Part shown: piece by piece, positions 32,822 to 41,022 of the stretch | Layout of the letters: every line of letters begins with the position of its first letter | How positions within the stretch are numbered: position 1 is the stretch's first letter | Assembly (NCBI GenBank): GCA_964423505.1 | Contig: CAYREX010000018.1 | Coordinates: 1-60,166, forward strand | From: CAYREX01 sp964423505 | Lineage (GTDB): Bacteria; Fermentibacterota; Fermentibacteria; Fermentibacterales; JCC-6 | Length of the DNA: 60,166 bases | Direction: 5' to 3' | Notes under the pieces: generated by a model | What the model was told of the DNA's origin: nothing | Seen by the model: only the letters and a program-made list of their open reading frames with translations | The model's database searches: none | Translations under genes and position numbers: made by a program

Positions 32822-34141
32822 TTGTTCGACAGGCTCACCGAGAGGCTGGGAGAGGCGCTGAGGAACCTGCGGGGCAGGGGCGTCGTCAACGAGGCGGACC
32901 TGAAGAACGCCATGAGGGAGGTCCGCAGGGCACTCCTCGAGGCGGACGTCAGCTTCAGGGTCGCCAAGGGCTTCGTGGCCTCGGTGAGGGAGAAGGCCCT
33001 GGGCGAGAAGGTCCTGGGGAGCATGACCCCCGGCCAGCAGATAGTGGGCATCGTCAGGGACGAGCTCGCCGCGCTGCTCGGCTCGGGGAGGTCGGAGCTG
33101 GACCTGGGCGGCACCCCGCCGGTCACCGTCCTGCTCATGGGCCTGCAGGGCTCCGGCAAGACCACCACCGCTGCCAGGCTGGCCGTCTGGCTCTCGGAGA
33201 GGAGGGGCAAGCGCTGCCTCCTCGCCGCCTGCGACCTCCAGCGCCCGGCCGCCGTCGACCAGCTGGAGAAGGTGGCCGAGGCCGCCGGAGCCGGCTTCTA
33301 CGGCAGGAGGGACACGAAGGACCCGGTCGCCGTGCTGCGGGAGGCCCGGGAGGAGGCCAGGCTGCGCTCCTACGACGTGGTCATCGCCGACACCGCCGGG
33401 AGGCTGCACGTCGACGAGGAGCTGATGGACGAGCTCTCCAGGGTGTCCGGGGCCGCGGATGCGTCGGAGACCCTGCTGGTGCTCGACGGCCTCTCCGGCC
33501 AGGACGTGGTCAACGTCGCCGAGGCATTCGGGGAGCGCATAGGGTACACCGGCGCGGTGATAACGAAGATGGACGGCGATTCCAGGGGGGGTGCCGCCCT
33601 CTCTTTCCGGGAGTCGACCGGTGTTCCCATCAAGTACGTCGGTGTCGGGGAGTCGGTGGACGGACTGGAGCAGATGGACCCGGAGAGGATGGCCGGGCGC
33701 ATACTGGGCATGGGGGACGTCCTGAGCCTGGTGGAGAAGGCCCGGTCCGCCTACGAGGAGAACGAGGCCGAGGAGCTGGAGCGGAAGATAGTCTCCGCCT
33801 CCTTCACCCTCGAGGACTTCGCGAAGGAGCTGAAGCGTCTCAAGAGGATGGGCTCGCTGGGTGACATACTGGGCATGCTGCCGAAGAACATGCGTCCTTC
33901 CGGGGCGGACCTGGACACCGACAGGCTCCACAGGATGGAGGCCATGATCCAGTCGATGACCCCCCGGGAGCGCAGGCACCCGGAGATGATAAACGGGAGC
34001 CGCAGGAAGAGGATAGCAAGGGGCAGCGGCGTGCGCGTCAACGACGTGAACCGACTGCTCAAGGAGTTCAGGACCATGAGGTCGATGATGAAGCGGATGA
34101 AGTCGGCGGGGCGGAGCGGTCTCGCCGGCATGCTCCGCTGA
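32822..34141 (+). CDS. ffh: Signal recognition particle GTPase Ffh
   Basis: The product is 439 aa from TTG 32822, which follows GGAGGAATCAGT; the N-terminus LFDRLTERLGEALRNLRG is the standard Ffh start. The NG domain shows GLQGSGKTTTAARLA (from residue 107), DLQRPAA, DTAGR, TKMDGDSRGGAALS and GVGESVDGL. The C-terminal M domain is methionine-rich with the RNA-binding helices (RIARGSGVRVNDVNRLLKEF). It binds 4.5S RNA and delivers membrane and secreted proteins. It is the first gene of the classical ffh-rpsP-rimM-trmD-rplS group. No SRP RNA gene is seen here. Confidence 0.96.
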   Translation: MFDRLTERLGEALRNLRGRGVVNEADLKNAMREVRRALLEADVSFRVAKGFVASVREKALGEKVLGSMTPGQQIVGIVRDELAALLGSGRSELDLGGTPPVTVLLMGLQGSGKTTTAARLAVWLSERRGKRCLLAACDLQRPAAVDQLEKVAEAAGAGFYGRRDTKDPVAVLREAREEARLRSYDVVIADTAGRLHVDEELMDELSRVSGAADASETLLVLDGLSGQDVVNVAEAFGERIGYTGAVITKMDGDSRGGAALSFRESTGVPIKYVGVGESVDGLEQMDPERMAGRILGMGDVLSLVEKARSAYEENEAEELERKIVSASFTLEDFAKELKRLKRMGSLGDILGMLPKNMRPSGADLDTDRLHRMEAMIQSMTPRERRHPEMINGSRRKRIARGSGVRVNDVNRLLKEFRTMRSMMKRMKSAGRSGLAGMLR

Positions 34142-34157
34142 GCTTGGAGGTCAGGGT

Positions 34158-34487
34158 TTGGTCGTAATCAGGCTCAGGAGGATGGGCAGCGCGGGGGAGC
34201 CGTTCTACAGGATCGTAGCGGCTGACAGGAGGAAGGCCAGGAACGGTCGCTTCCTCGACACCCTCGGATACTACGATCCACTCAGAAAGCCCATGGAGGT
34301 GAAGCTGGACGAGGAGAAGCTGTTCCACTGGCTCGGGAACGGTGCGCAGGTCTCGCAGACCGTCAGGGACATCCTGAGGCGGACCGGTTCCTGGAGCAAG
34401 TGGACCAGGTGGTCCTCGGGCGACGAGAGCGTCGCGCCCGAGGAAGTTTTCATAAGGGGCGAGAGCAGGACCTCCGAGGGGGGATGA
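34158..34487 (+). CDS. rpsP: 30S ribosomal protein S16
   Basis: The product is 109 aa from TTG 34158, 9 bases after GGAGG. The start VVIRLRRMGSAGEPFYRIVAADRR and RFLDTLGYYDPL are the S16 signature. The C-terminal tail after residue ~80 is longer than in E. coli (82 aa) and charged (ASDEEVFIRGESR-type), as in several other phyla. S16 is needed for 30S assembly and its position between ffh and the KH protein is the common one. Confidence 0.96.
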   Translation: MVVIRLRRMGSAGEPFYRIVAADRRKARNGRFLDTLGYYDPLRKPMEVKLDEEKLFHWLGNGAQVSQTVRDILRRTGSWSKWTRWSSGDESVAPEEVFIRGESRTSEGG

Positions 34488-34536
34488 CCTCGGAAACACC
34501 TACCGACCCGACAACAACTAGCTGGAGGGGTCTCCG

Positions 34537-34767
34537 ATGAAAGAGCTTGTAGAGCTGATGGCCGTTACGCTTGTTGAGCACCCGGAGTCTGTCTCCGTGG
34601 AGGAGACCACGGAGGAGGACGTAACCGTCTACCTCCTCCGGGTCGCCGAGAGCGACCTGGGCCGGGTGATCGGACGGGAGGGCAAGATAGCCAAGGCCAT
34701 GCGGCTTATCGTGAGGTCCGCCGCCGCCAGGATGGAGCAGAAGGCGACGGTCCGGATCGTCGACTGA
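34537..34767 (+). CDS. khpA: KhpA-type KH-domain RNA-binding protein
   Basis: The product is 76 aa. It has the KH core VAESDLGRVIGREGKIAKAMRLIVRSAA with the G-R-E-G loop that contacts RNA. The length and place (rpsP-khpA-rimM) match the small YlqC/KhpA family, which in other bacteria pairs with KhpB/Jag to bind many RNAs and affect cell size. KhpB is not in the window. GGAGG precedes the ATG. Confidence 0.93.
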   Translation: MKELVELMAVTLVEHPESVSVEETTEEDVTVYLLRVAESDLGRVIGREGKIAKAMRLIVRSAAARMEQKATVRIVD

Positions 34768-34771
34768 GCGC

Positions 34772-35332
34772 ATGGCTCCCGACGACGCCGTGCTCGTCGG
34801 GATAGTCCTGAGGGCCCACGGGCTGAGGGGAGGGCTGCTGGTGAGGTTCTTCCCCGCCCGGGGGGCACCGGGACTCCCCCCCCGGACGGAGCTGATGCTG
34901 GACGGGACGCCCCGCGGGGTGACCGCCTTCTCCGCCAGGGACGGCGAGGTCGGTCTCGTGGGTCTGGCCGGGCTGACCGACAGGGACTCCGCCAAGGCCC
35001 TCGTGGGCTCGGAGGTCCGCCTCGACAGGGAGGCGGCGATGGAGCTGCCCTTCCTGCCGCTCCACCTCTTCGAGGGGATGACCCTCGGGAGCGGCGGGCG
35101 CACCTACCGGGTGGTCGACGTCATACCCGACCGGGCGAACCCGATGCTGGTGCTCCGCTCCGGGGATGGGCCGGCTGACCCGGATGATGCCGATACCGGC
35201 TTCCCGGTGCCGGTGGCCCTGGTCCTGGCGGAGGGCTACGTGGACTGGTCCTCCGGGACCATCGAGGTGGAGCTCCCGAAGGGGCTGGACGAGCTGGCGC
35301 CTAAGGGACGTGGAGCGGGGGGACGGCACTGA
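34772..35332 (+). CDS. rimM: Ribosome maturation factor RimM
   Basis: The product is 186 aa. The N-terminal domain has VGIVLRAHGLRGGLLVRFF (family: V-G-G-x-x-R-x-x-G-x-x-G) and GLTDRDSAKALVGSEV. The C-terminal PRC-barrel domain starts near residue 92 with LPFLPLHLFEGM and ends with a short acidic IEVELPKGLDEL. It binds S19 and helps mature the 30S head. It is four bases after khpA, and its stop lies inside the presumed trmD start. Confidence 0.92.
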   Translation: MAPDDAVLVGIVLRAHGLRGGLLVRFFPARGAPGLPPRTELMLDGTPRGVTAFSARDGEVGLVGLAGLTDRDSAKALVGSEVRLDREAAMELPFLPLHLFEGMTLGSGGRTYRVVDVIPDRANPMLVLRSGDGPADPDDADTGFPVPVALVLAEGYVDWSSGTIEVELPKGLDELAPKGRGAGGRH

Positions 35333-36072
35333 GGATAGCGGTGGCCACGCTGTTTCCCGGGCTGTTCGCCCCCTTCCTGGAGCAGGGCGTCCTGGGAAGG
35401 GCCGTCGCGTCCGGCGGACTGGACATCTCCCTGCTGGACATCAGGGAGCATGCCGTGGACGACCGCGGCTCGGTGGACGACTACCAGTTCGGCGGCGGAG
35501 CCGGGATGGTGATGAGACCGGAGCCGCTGTTCGGCACGCTGGAGTCGGTCTCCTGGCGCGGTGGGGCGAGGGTGGTCCTCATGACCCCCGCCGGGAGGCT
35601 GCTGGACCAGGCCCTCGTGAGGGACCTGGCGGACGCCGGCGGGATGATAGTGTTCTGCGGACGGTACGGGGGCGTCGACCAGAGGTTCGTGGACGCCGCC
35701 GTGACCGACGAGGTGAGCGTGGGGAGCTTCGTCACCTCCGGAGGCGAGGTGCCGGCGATGCTCCTCCTCGAGGCCGTGGCGAGGTGGGTCCCGGGAGTTC
35801 TGGGCAGGATGGAGTCGGCGGAGTCGGACAGCTTCGCCACCGGCCTGCTGGACTACCCGAGGTACACGAGGCCGGCCGAGTACCGGGGCATGGAGGTGCC
35901 GCGGGTGCTCCTCTCCGGGGACCACGCGGCGATAGAGGAATGGAGGTTCCGACGGGCGTTGGAGACGACGGGCGCGAAGCGCCCGGACCTCCTGCCCGGC
36001 CCGTCGGACGAGGACGAGCTGCGGGAGCGCTTCGCAGGGCTCATGCGTCGCGCAGACCGCCGGGAGGATTGA
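35329..36072 (+). CDS. trmD: tRNA (guanine37-N1)-methyltransferase TrmD
   Basis: The product is about 247 aa. CTG 35329 (in a CTGA overlap with rimM, after GGGGGGA) gives LRIAVATLFPGLF, matching the first strand of TrmD (M-R-I-x-V-x-TLFP). GTG 35341 has GAGGA before it and is the conventional alternative, but it drops four strand residues. SAM trefoil-knot motifs are present: FGGGAGMVMRPEPL, MTPAGRLLDQ, FCGRYGGVDQRFVD and EVSVGSFVTSGGEVPAMLL. It modifies G37 of tRNAs that read CNN codons and prevents frameshifting. It overlaps no other gene and is followed by rplS after four bases. Confidence 0.93.
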   Translation: MRIAVATLFPGLFAPFLEQGVLGRAVASGGLDISLLDIREHAVDDRGSVDDYQFGGGAGMVMRPEPLFGTLESVSWRGGARVVLMTPAGRLLDQALVRDLADAGGMIVFCGRYGGVDQRFVDAAVTDEVSVGSFVTSGGEVPAMLLLEAVARWVPGVLGRMESAESDSFATGLLDYPRYTRPAEYRGMEVPRVLLSGDHAAIEEWRFRRALETTGAKRPDLLPGPSDEDELRERFAGLMRRADRRED

Positions 36073-36076
36073 TGTC

Positions 36077-36439
36077 ATGGACGATCTATTGAGGAGCGTG
36101 GAGGCGGGACAGATGAAGACCGAAATCCCCGACTTCCGCGCCGGCGATACCCTGCGTGTCCACTTCCAGGTGGTGGAGGGGGACAAGGTGCGGACCCAGG
36201 TCTTCCAGGGAGTGGTCATATCCAGGAGGGGCTCCGGCCTCTCCGAGACCTTCACCGTCAGGAAGATGTCGGGCGGGGTCAGCGTCGAGCGGATATTCCC
36301 GCTCCACTCCCCGCTCATCAGCATGCTCGAGGTGACTAGGCGGGGCATGGTCCGCAGGGCCAAGCTCTTCTACCTCAGGGACAAGAAGGGCAAGGCGGCC
36401 CGCATCAGGGAGAAGAGGACCTACCGGGGAAGGAGCTGA
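36077..36439 (+). CDS. rplS: 50S ribosomal protein L19
   Basis: The product is 120 aa. The family pattern is all present: PDFRAGDTLRVHFQVVEGDK, RTQVFQGVVISRRG, FTVRKMSGGVSVERIFPLHSP, and the basic end RRAKLFYLRDKKGKAARIREK. L19 sits at the 30S-50S interface. The trmD-rplS order is nearly universal. Confidence 0.97.
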   Translation: MDDLLRSVEAGQMKTEIPDFRAGDTLRVHFQVVEGDKVRTQVFQGVVISRRGSGLSETFTVRKMSGGVSVERIFPLHSPLISMLEVTRRGMVRRAKLFYLRDKKGKAARIREKRTYRGRS

Positions 36440-36443
36440 GGCC

Positions 36444-37076
36444 CTGCCCCTCACCGAGGACCTGGACCCCGGGCTCTCCCTCGACTTCGGCCTGGTCGCC
36501 GGGGTGGACGAGGCGGGCCGCGGCCCTCTCGCCGGCCCCCTGGTTGCCGCCGCCGTCGTCCTCGACCCGGAGACGCCCGTCCCCGGGGTGGAGGACAGCA
36601 AGAGGCTGAGGGACGACCGCCGCAGGGAGCTGCTCCAACTGATAGAGGAGAGCGCCCTGGCCGTCTCCACCGGCCACGTGGAGCCGGACGAGATAGACGG
36701 CAACGGCATGGCCTGGGCGGTCAGGGAGTCCTTCCTCCGGGCCGCCTCCGGTCTGGTGGTCGCCCCCGACCTGTGGGCCCTGGACGGTCTCCCGTTACCC
36801 GGCCTGCGGCTGCGGGGCAAAGGCCGGGTCCGCTTCTTCGTTCGTGGCGACTCCCGGAGCAGCAGCATCGCCGCCGCCGGCATCGTGGCCAAGGTGACCC
36901 GGGACGACATCATGCTCCGCATGGCGGAGGATTGGCCCGGGTACGGCTTCGAGAGCCACAAGGGCTACTGCACAAGGGAGCACCTGCAGGCGATCCATCG
37001 CCTGGGCCCCTGCCCCATACACCGGTTCTCATTCTCGCCGCTCAAAGAGGGGGGACAGCTCCCCCTGGGGCTCTGA
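36444..37076 (+). CDS. rnhB: Ribonuclease HII, inferred CTG start
   Basis: The product is about 210 aa. Catalytic acidic residues lie in AGVDEAGRGPLAGP, DSKRLRDDRR and the later GDSRSSSIAAAGIVAKVTRD, with SHKGYCTREH following. The first conventional start, GTG 36504, falls inside the catalytic motif and would delete the first strand. CTG 36444, eight bases after AAGGAG, gives LPLTEDLDPGLSLDFGLVAGVDEAG, the right N-terminal length. It removes RNA, including single ribonucleotides, from DNA hybrids. The gene follows rplS as in many genomes. Confidence 0.92.
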   Translation: MPLTEDLDPGLSLDFGLVAGVDEAGRGPLAGPLVAAAVVLDPETPVPGVEDSKRLRDDRRRELLQLIEESALAVSTGHVEPDEIDGNGMAWAVRESFLRAASGLVVAPDLWALDGLPLPGLRLRGKGRVRFFVRGDSRSSSIAAAGIVAKVTRDDIMLRMAEDWPGYGFESHKGYCTREHLQAIHRLGPCPIHRFSFSPLKEGGQLPLGL

Positions 37077-37077
37077 C

Positions 37078-37437
37078 CTGGCGCCCCCCTCCGGTCCCGG
37101 CGCCGAGGCGGAGGAGCTGGTCGCCGACCACCTGAGGGACTCCGGATGGCGCATACTCGAGCGCAACTTCAGGACCAGGCGCGCCGAGATGGACATAATC
37201 GCCGAGAGGGAGGGCACTGTCGCCTTCGTCGAGGTCAAGCTGGCCTCTGACGGCAGCGCCACCATGGCCCTCGAGAAGATAGACCCCGCCAAGATGGAGC
37301 GGCTGGTCCACGCAGCCAGGGCCTTCCTTGCAAGGGTCCCCGCCCCGGACGAGACCAGGTTCGACGTAGCCGTGGTCGGGGGGAGACCCGGCGCCCTCAG
37401 GCTGACCGGCTACCTGGAGGACGCCTTCCGACCCTGA
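37078..37437 (+). CDS. yraN: YraN/UPF0102 family nuclease-like protein, inferred CTG start
   Basis: The product is about 119 aa, the usual size, when started at CTG 37078, two bases after the rnhB stop. ATG 37189, the first normal start, would lose GAEAEELVADHLRDSGW, ILERNFRTRRAE and half of the restriction-like core. The remaining MDIIAEREGTVAFVEVKLA holds the D...E-x-K residues of the family. Its function is not settled; YraN-type proteins have a Holliday-junction-resolvase fold and follow rnhB in many genomes, as here. Confidence 0.88.
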   Translation: MAPPSGPGAEAEELVADHLRDSGWRILERNFRTRRAEMDIIAEREGTVAFVEVKLASDGSATMALEKIDPAKMERLVHAARAFLARVPAPDETRFDVAVVGGRPGALRLTGYLEDAFRP

Positions 37438-37483
37438 GCGGTACGCCGTCGGCCGGCGATTGCGCGCCCCGTGCGCTCCCCAC

Positions 37484-37512
37484 TTGAAATCCGCTCCGGA
37501 CCCGGGTACACT
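37484..37512 (+). promoter_or_regulatory. Sigma70-like promoter of comM
   Basis: TTGAAA (37484-37489), a 17-base spacer and TACACT (37507-37512), about 40 bases before the comM ATG. The gap after yraN (37438-37551) holds nothing else. Confidence 0.65.
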
Positions 37513-37551
37513 GACTCCGAGGGCGCGTGTCCCGGCCGGTCGGAGGGTGGC

Positions 37552-39090
37552 ATGGTCTCGAGCACGAGGAGCATGGCGGTATCCGGTATAGACGCCTACA
37601 CCGTGGAGGTGGAGGCGGACATGTCCCGGGGTCTCCCCACCTTCTCCATAGTCGGCCTGCCGGACAGCGCCGTACGCGAGTCCCGCCAGAGGATAGCCGC
37701 GGCGTTCTCGAACATGGGCTACAGGCTGCCGGGGAAGAGGGTCACCGTGAACCTCGCCCCCGCGGGCAGGCGGAAGGAGGGGACCGGCTTCGACCTGCCG
37801 GTCGCCGTGGCCGTGCTGGCTGCATCAGGCGCGGTCCCCCCGGATTCCGCATCCGGGCTCTACATGACCGGCGAGCTCGCCCTGGACGGTACGGTGAGGC
37901 CGGTGCCCGGCGTCCTCTGCATGGCGGACCATTCAGCCGGCCGCGAGCACGACGGTCTCATGGTGCCGGCCGGCAACGCCGCCGAGGCGGCGGTGGCGGG
38001 CGACCAGGCCGTGCTCCCGGCGAGCAGCCTGGAGCAGGTCGTCTCCCACCTCAGGGGGGACGCGGCCATCGCGCCCCATGCGGGGCCGGGCGCTCCCGGC
38101 CCCCTGCGCCCGTCCTCCCGGGAGGACATGAGGGACGTCCGCGGACAGGAGTACGCGAAGAGGGCGCTGGAGGTGGCGGCTGCCGGAGGCCACAACGCGA
38201 TCCTCATCGGTCCTCCCGGGTCGGGCAAGACCATGCTGGCCAGGCGGATGCCATCCATCCTCCCGCCCATGGTGAGGGGGGAGGCGGTGGAGACCACCAA
38301 GGTGCACAGCGTCGCCGGCCTGACCGGCCCGACCGACCCGCCGCTCCTGACCGAGCGTCCCTTCCGGTCGCCGCACCACACCGTCTCCGACGCCGGGCTG
38401 GTGGGAGGGGGGAGCGTGCCCCGGCCGGGGGAGGCGAGCCTGGCACACAACGGGGTGCTGTTCCTTGATGAGCTGCCGGAGTTCAGGCGGAACGTGCTGG
38501 AGGTCCTCCGGCAGCCGCTGGAGGACGGCAGCGTCACCATCGCCAGGGCGACCGGGACGCTGACCTTCCCCGCCAGGTTCACGCTGGTGGCCGCGATGAA
38601 CCCCTGCCCGTGCGGCTATCTGACCGACCCGGGAAGGTCCTGCAACTGCACCGGCACCCAGGTGCAGCGCTACCTGGCCCGGCTCTCCGGCCCGCTCATG
38701 GACAGGATAGACATGCACGTCGACATGGCCCCGGTCCGCTACAGCGAGCTGGCCAGCAGGCTCCCCACCGGAGAGCCCTCCTCTTCGGTACGGGAGCGGG
38801 TGGTCGCCGCAAGACGTCTGCAGGATGAGCGGTTCCGCGATGTTCCCGGCGTCTACTGCAACTCCGGGATGTCCCCTGCCATGGTCCGGAGGCTCTGCCC
38901 GCTCGAGGGGGAGGCCGGCAGGCTGCTCCGCTCCGCCATGGAGATGTACGGCCTCTCCGCCAGGGCCTACGACCGCATCACCAGGGTGGCCAGGACCGTG
39001 GCGGACCTGGCCGGCTCCGAGGGCATAACCCCCGCCCACGTAGCCGAGGCCGTTCAGTACAGGTCGCTGGACCGGGACTACTGGGGCTGA
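37552..39090 (+). CDS. comM: ComM/YifB family AAA+ ATPase (Mg-chelatase-like)
   Basis: The product is 512 aa from ATG 37552 (CGGAGGGTGGC before it); the frame from 37471 adds a non-conserved stretch that contains the promoter. The N-terminal domain is Lon-like (IDAYTVEVEADMSRGLPTFSIVGLPDSAVRESRQRI). The AAA+ part has Walker A GPPGSGKT at 220-227, Walker B VLFLDELPEF, and the zinc-like CNCTGTQVQRY segment. ComM is a hexameric helicase that extends heteroduplex during natural transformation. No other competence gene is visible here. Its end overlaps the convergent gene by 13 bases. Confidence 0.93.
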   Translation: MVSSTRSMAVSGIDAYTVEVEADMSRGLPTFSIVGLPDSAVRESRQRIAAAFSNMGYRLPGKRVTVNLAPAGRRKEGTGFDLPVAVAVLAASGAVPPDSASGLYMTGELALDGTVRPVPGVLCMADHSAGREHDGLMVPAGNAAEAAVAGDQAVLPASSLEQVVSHLRGDAAIAPHAGPGAPGPLRPSSREDMRDVRGQEYAKRALEVAAAGGHNAILIGPPGSGKTMLARRMPSILPPMVRGEAVETTKVHSVAGLTGPTDPPLLTERPFRSPHHTVSDAGLVGGGSVPRPGEASLAHNGVLFLDELPEFRRNVLEVLRQPLEDGSVTIARATGTLTFPARFTLVAAMNPCPCGYLTDPGRSCNCTGTQVQRYLARLSGPLMDRIDMHVDMAPVRYSELASRLPTGEPSSSVRERVVAARRLQDERFRDVPGVYCNSGMSPAMVRRLCPLEGEAGRLLRSAMEMYGLSARAYDRITRVARTVADLAGSEGITPAHVAEAVQYRSLDRDYWG

Positions 39091-39974
39091 GAGTCGAGGG
39101 AGCCCATCAGCTCCGTGAAGCCGAGACCGTCCCAGTGGTACCGGGTCGTGTCCGTCGACACGACTTCGTACCTGCCCGTCGCCCCGTCCCAGCTCTCCTC
39201 GGTGGCCGTGACCATCATCACGTCCCTTCCGGGCTCCCGGGGGAGGACCAGCTCCTCCGCGAAACGGAAGAGCCCGGCCTCCGAGACCATGCTGGCGTCC
39301 GGGCCGAGTACCAGTATCTCTCCCGTCCTGACCAGGAGGATGTCCCTGTTCTCGTAACCGCATGCCTCGTACGAGAACGAGAGCACCACCGCGTCGGAGA
39401 CCCCGGAGAGCCCGGTCGGATCCTCCCGCCGGGAGGAGACGCTGTAGCCGTAAGGCTCGCCCGGATGGACACCGGGCGGTCTGAAGGCGACCCGCCACTC
39501 GATGCCGTTCTCGCCCGCCAGGACTCCGACGCCGGCTGCGCCGTCGGCATGTGGCCGGAGCCCGAAGAGAAGCAGCGAGCCGTCTTCGAGCGTCAGGTCG
39601 GCGAGGGCGAGCCATGTGAGCGGCACGTAGCCTGCCGCGCCGTCCTCACCGGGGAGCCGGGCCGCCATCCAGGTGCAGGGGAGGCCCTCATCCTCGTAGA
39701 TGACGTCCACCCCGGCAACGTCCACGAGCAGCTCGCCGACCCGGAGCGAGCCGACCGCCGGAGCCGCCGCCCTGGGCTCCTCCAGGAGCAGAGCCCCCTC
39801 GCGGAATACCCTGGCGCTGTCCCCGGTCAGCTCTCCGTAGCGGAGCCCGGCCGTCGCCGTCCCGGCGGCCAGGGATGCCGCCAGCAGCAGGAAGGCGCCG
39901 GCGGCGATACGCTCCCGGCCGGCAGGGGACGCCGGTACGTCTGCAGCGGAATGGCACATGGTCTCTCCCTTCAT
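39078..39974 (-). CDS. Exported SH3-like domain protein, unknown function
   Basis: The product is 298 aa from ATG 39974 (overlapping the upstream TGA) or 293 from ATG 39959, which has GGGAGAG before it. A signal peptide follows (IAAGAFLLLAASLAAGTATA). Residues ~60-130 look like a bacterial SH3 domain (RVFREGALLLEEP, VGSLRVGELLVDV, AGYVPLTWLAL). The rest is beta-rich with FSYEACGYENRDILLVRTG, reading like the hypothetical exported proteins of FCB bacteria that monitor or bind wall fragments. No catalytic motif is seen. It is coupled to the methyltransferase gene upstream. Confidence 0.55.
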   Translation of the reverse strand: MKGETMCHSAADVPASPAGRERIAAGAFLLLAASLAAGTATAGLRYGELTGDSARVFREGALLLEEPRAAAPAVGSLRVGELLVDVAGVDVIYEDEGLPCTWMAARLPGEDGAAGYVPLTWLALADLTLEDGSLLLFGLRPHADGAAGVGVLAGENGIEWRVAFRPPGVHPGEPYGYSVSSRREDPTGLSGVSDAVVLSFSYEACGYENRDILLVRTGEILVLGPDASMVSEAGLFRFAEELVLPREPGRDVMMVTATEESWDGATGRYEVVSTDTTRYHWDGLGFTELMGSLDSQPQ

Positions 39975-40978
39975 CTCTTCCTCAGTACGAGGTTCAGGCC
40001 CGGCTGCAGGAAGGCGGCCGGCACACCGGGGAACATCCTCCGCATGAGCGCCTCGTACCGGCCCGGAAGGGTCAGACGCGCCCTCAGCCTGTGGTAGGGG
40101 TCCCTTCCCCTCTCGTGGATGGCCAGGCAGCCGGCCACCTCCAGCTCGTTCAGGGGCGCGAGAGCCAGCTCCAGGTCGTGGTAGCTCAATCCCCTTCCCC
40201 ACCGCCTGAGCCGGAGCAGGTCCTCCACGGAGGCATCGGTCCCCCGGAAGCTGCGGGCCAGCTCCTCCCGATCGCTGAAGCGAACGTAGCGGACCGCCAC
40301 CTCGTCCGGCAGCCAGTCGAAGAAGGGGATGCCGGAGGTGTGGCGGTCCAGCGGGTACAGCCTGTTGGGGGTGTCCACCATACCCAGGAGGCCGCCGGGG
40401 GGCAGCGCCTCCCAGACGCCCCCCAGGGAGCTCATCCGCTCCGAGTGGGTCATGTGCTCGAGGCAGGCCCAGAAGACCACGAGGTCGAAAGCCGCCTCCC
40501 CGGTCAGCTCCCCGGCCGAGGTGGCGTCCATCAGTCTCAGGTCGGCCCCCAGGCGATAGGCCTTCAGACGGACCCGGGCAGCCTCCAGCGCCGGCGCGTC
40601 CAGGTCGAGCCCGGTTACGCCGGCGCCCTGCTCCGCCAGGGCGACGGTGGCGGTGCCGGTGCCGCAGCCGACCTCGAGGACCCGTGCGCCGTCCAGGTCC
40701 AGGACGGAGGCAAGCCAGGGGATGACCCTGGTGCGGTCCCGCCGCAGCCTCCCGGTAAGGTGCTCCCGCATGTCCCGGCGGCCGGCATCGGTGTACAGGT
40801 AGCCCTCCGGCCTGGAGGCGAAGAAGCCCTCAGCGAGGGCGCGCTCCAGCTCGTCCAGGCCGCCCTCCTCGGGGTTCCTGAAGCGGGCGGCGACCTCACG
40901 GGGTACGCGGGTGCCGAAGAGCTCTCTCCACGGGGACAACCGGACCTCCTGCGGTGGTTCTCTAGCCTGACGGACCAT
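39971..40978 (-). CDS. Class I SAM-dependent methyltransferase
   Basis: The product is 335 aa. SAM motif I is VLEVGCGTGTATVAL near residues 99-113, motif II is GVTGLDLD, then DLVVFWACLEHM and the PPGGLLGMVDTPNRLYPLD post-motif typical of methyltransf_11/25 proteins. The first 90 residues are a helical extension with WRELFGT...EVAARFRNPEEGG. The C-terminal part (SYHDLELAL, LRARLTLPGRYEAL) is not in the core fold. The substrate is unknown; a lipid or sugar is possible given the envelope-rich neighbourhood. It starts at ATG 40978, in the short gap after the znu terminator hairpin. Confidence 0.8.
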   Translation of the reverse strand: MVRQAREPPQEVRLSPWRELFGTRVPREVAARFRNPEEGGLDELERALAEGFFASRPEGYLYTDAGRRDMREHLTGRLRRDRTRVIPWLASVLDLDGARVLEVGCGTGTATVALAEQGAGVTGLDLDAPALEAARVRLKAYRLGADLRLMDATSAGELTGEAAFDLVVFWACLEHMTHSERMSSLGGVWEALPPGGLLGMVDTPNRLYPLDRHTSGIPFFDWLPDEVAVRYVRFSDREELARSFRGTDASVEDLLRLRRWGRGLSYHDLELALAPLNELEVAGCLAIHERGRDPYHRLRARLTLPGRYEALMRRMFPGVPAAFLQPGLNLVLRKR

Positions 40979-40995
40979 GTCATCGCCCCGGGAGC

Positions 40996-41012
40996 GGCCG
41001 TTGTCAACGGCC
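40996..41012 (-). terminator. Hairpin after znuB
   Basis: GGCCGTT (40996-41002) and AACGGCC (41006-41012) form a perfect 7-bp stem with a 3-base loop, just beyond the znuB stop (41023). It lies between two minus-strand genes and probably ends the zur-znu transcript. There is no strong T-run. Confidence 0.45.
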
Positions 41013-41022
41013 TGCGCTACCG

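Noticed and set aside
40999..41004. TTGACA on the minus strand as a -35 for the methyltransferase gene at 40978
   Set aside because: A -10 at the right distance would fall at the start codon, and the bases are part of the GGCCGTT-gac-AACGGCC hairpin that better explains them.
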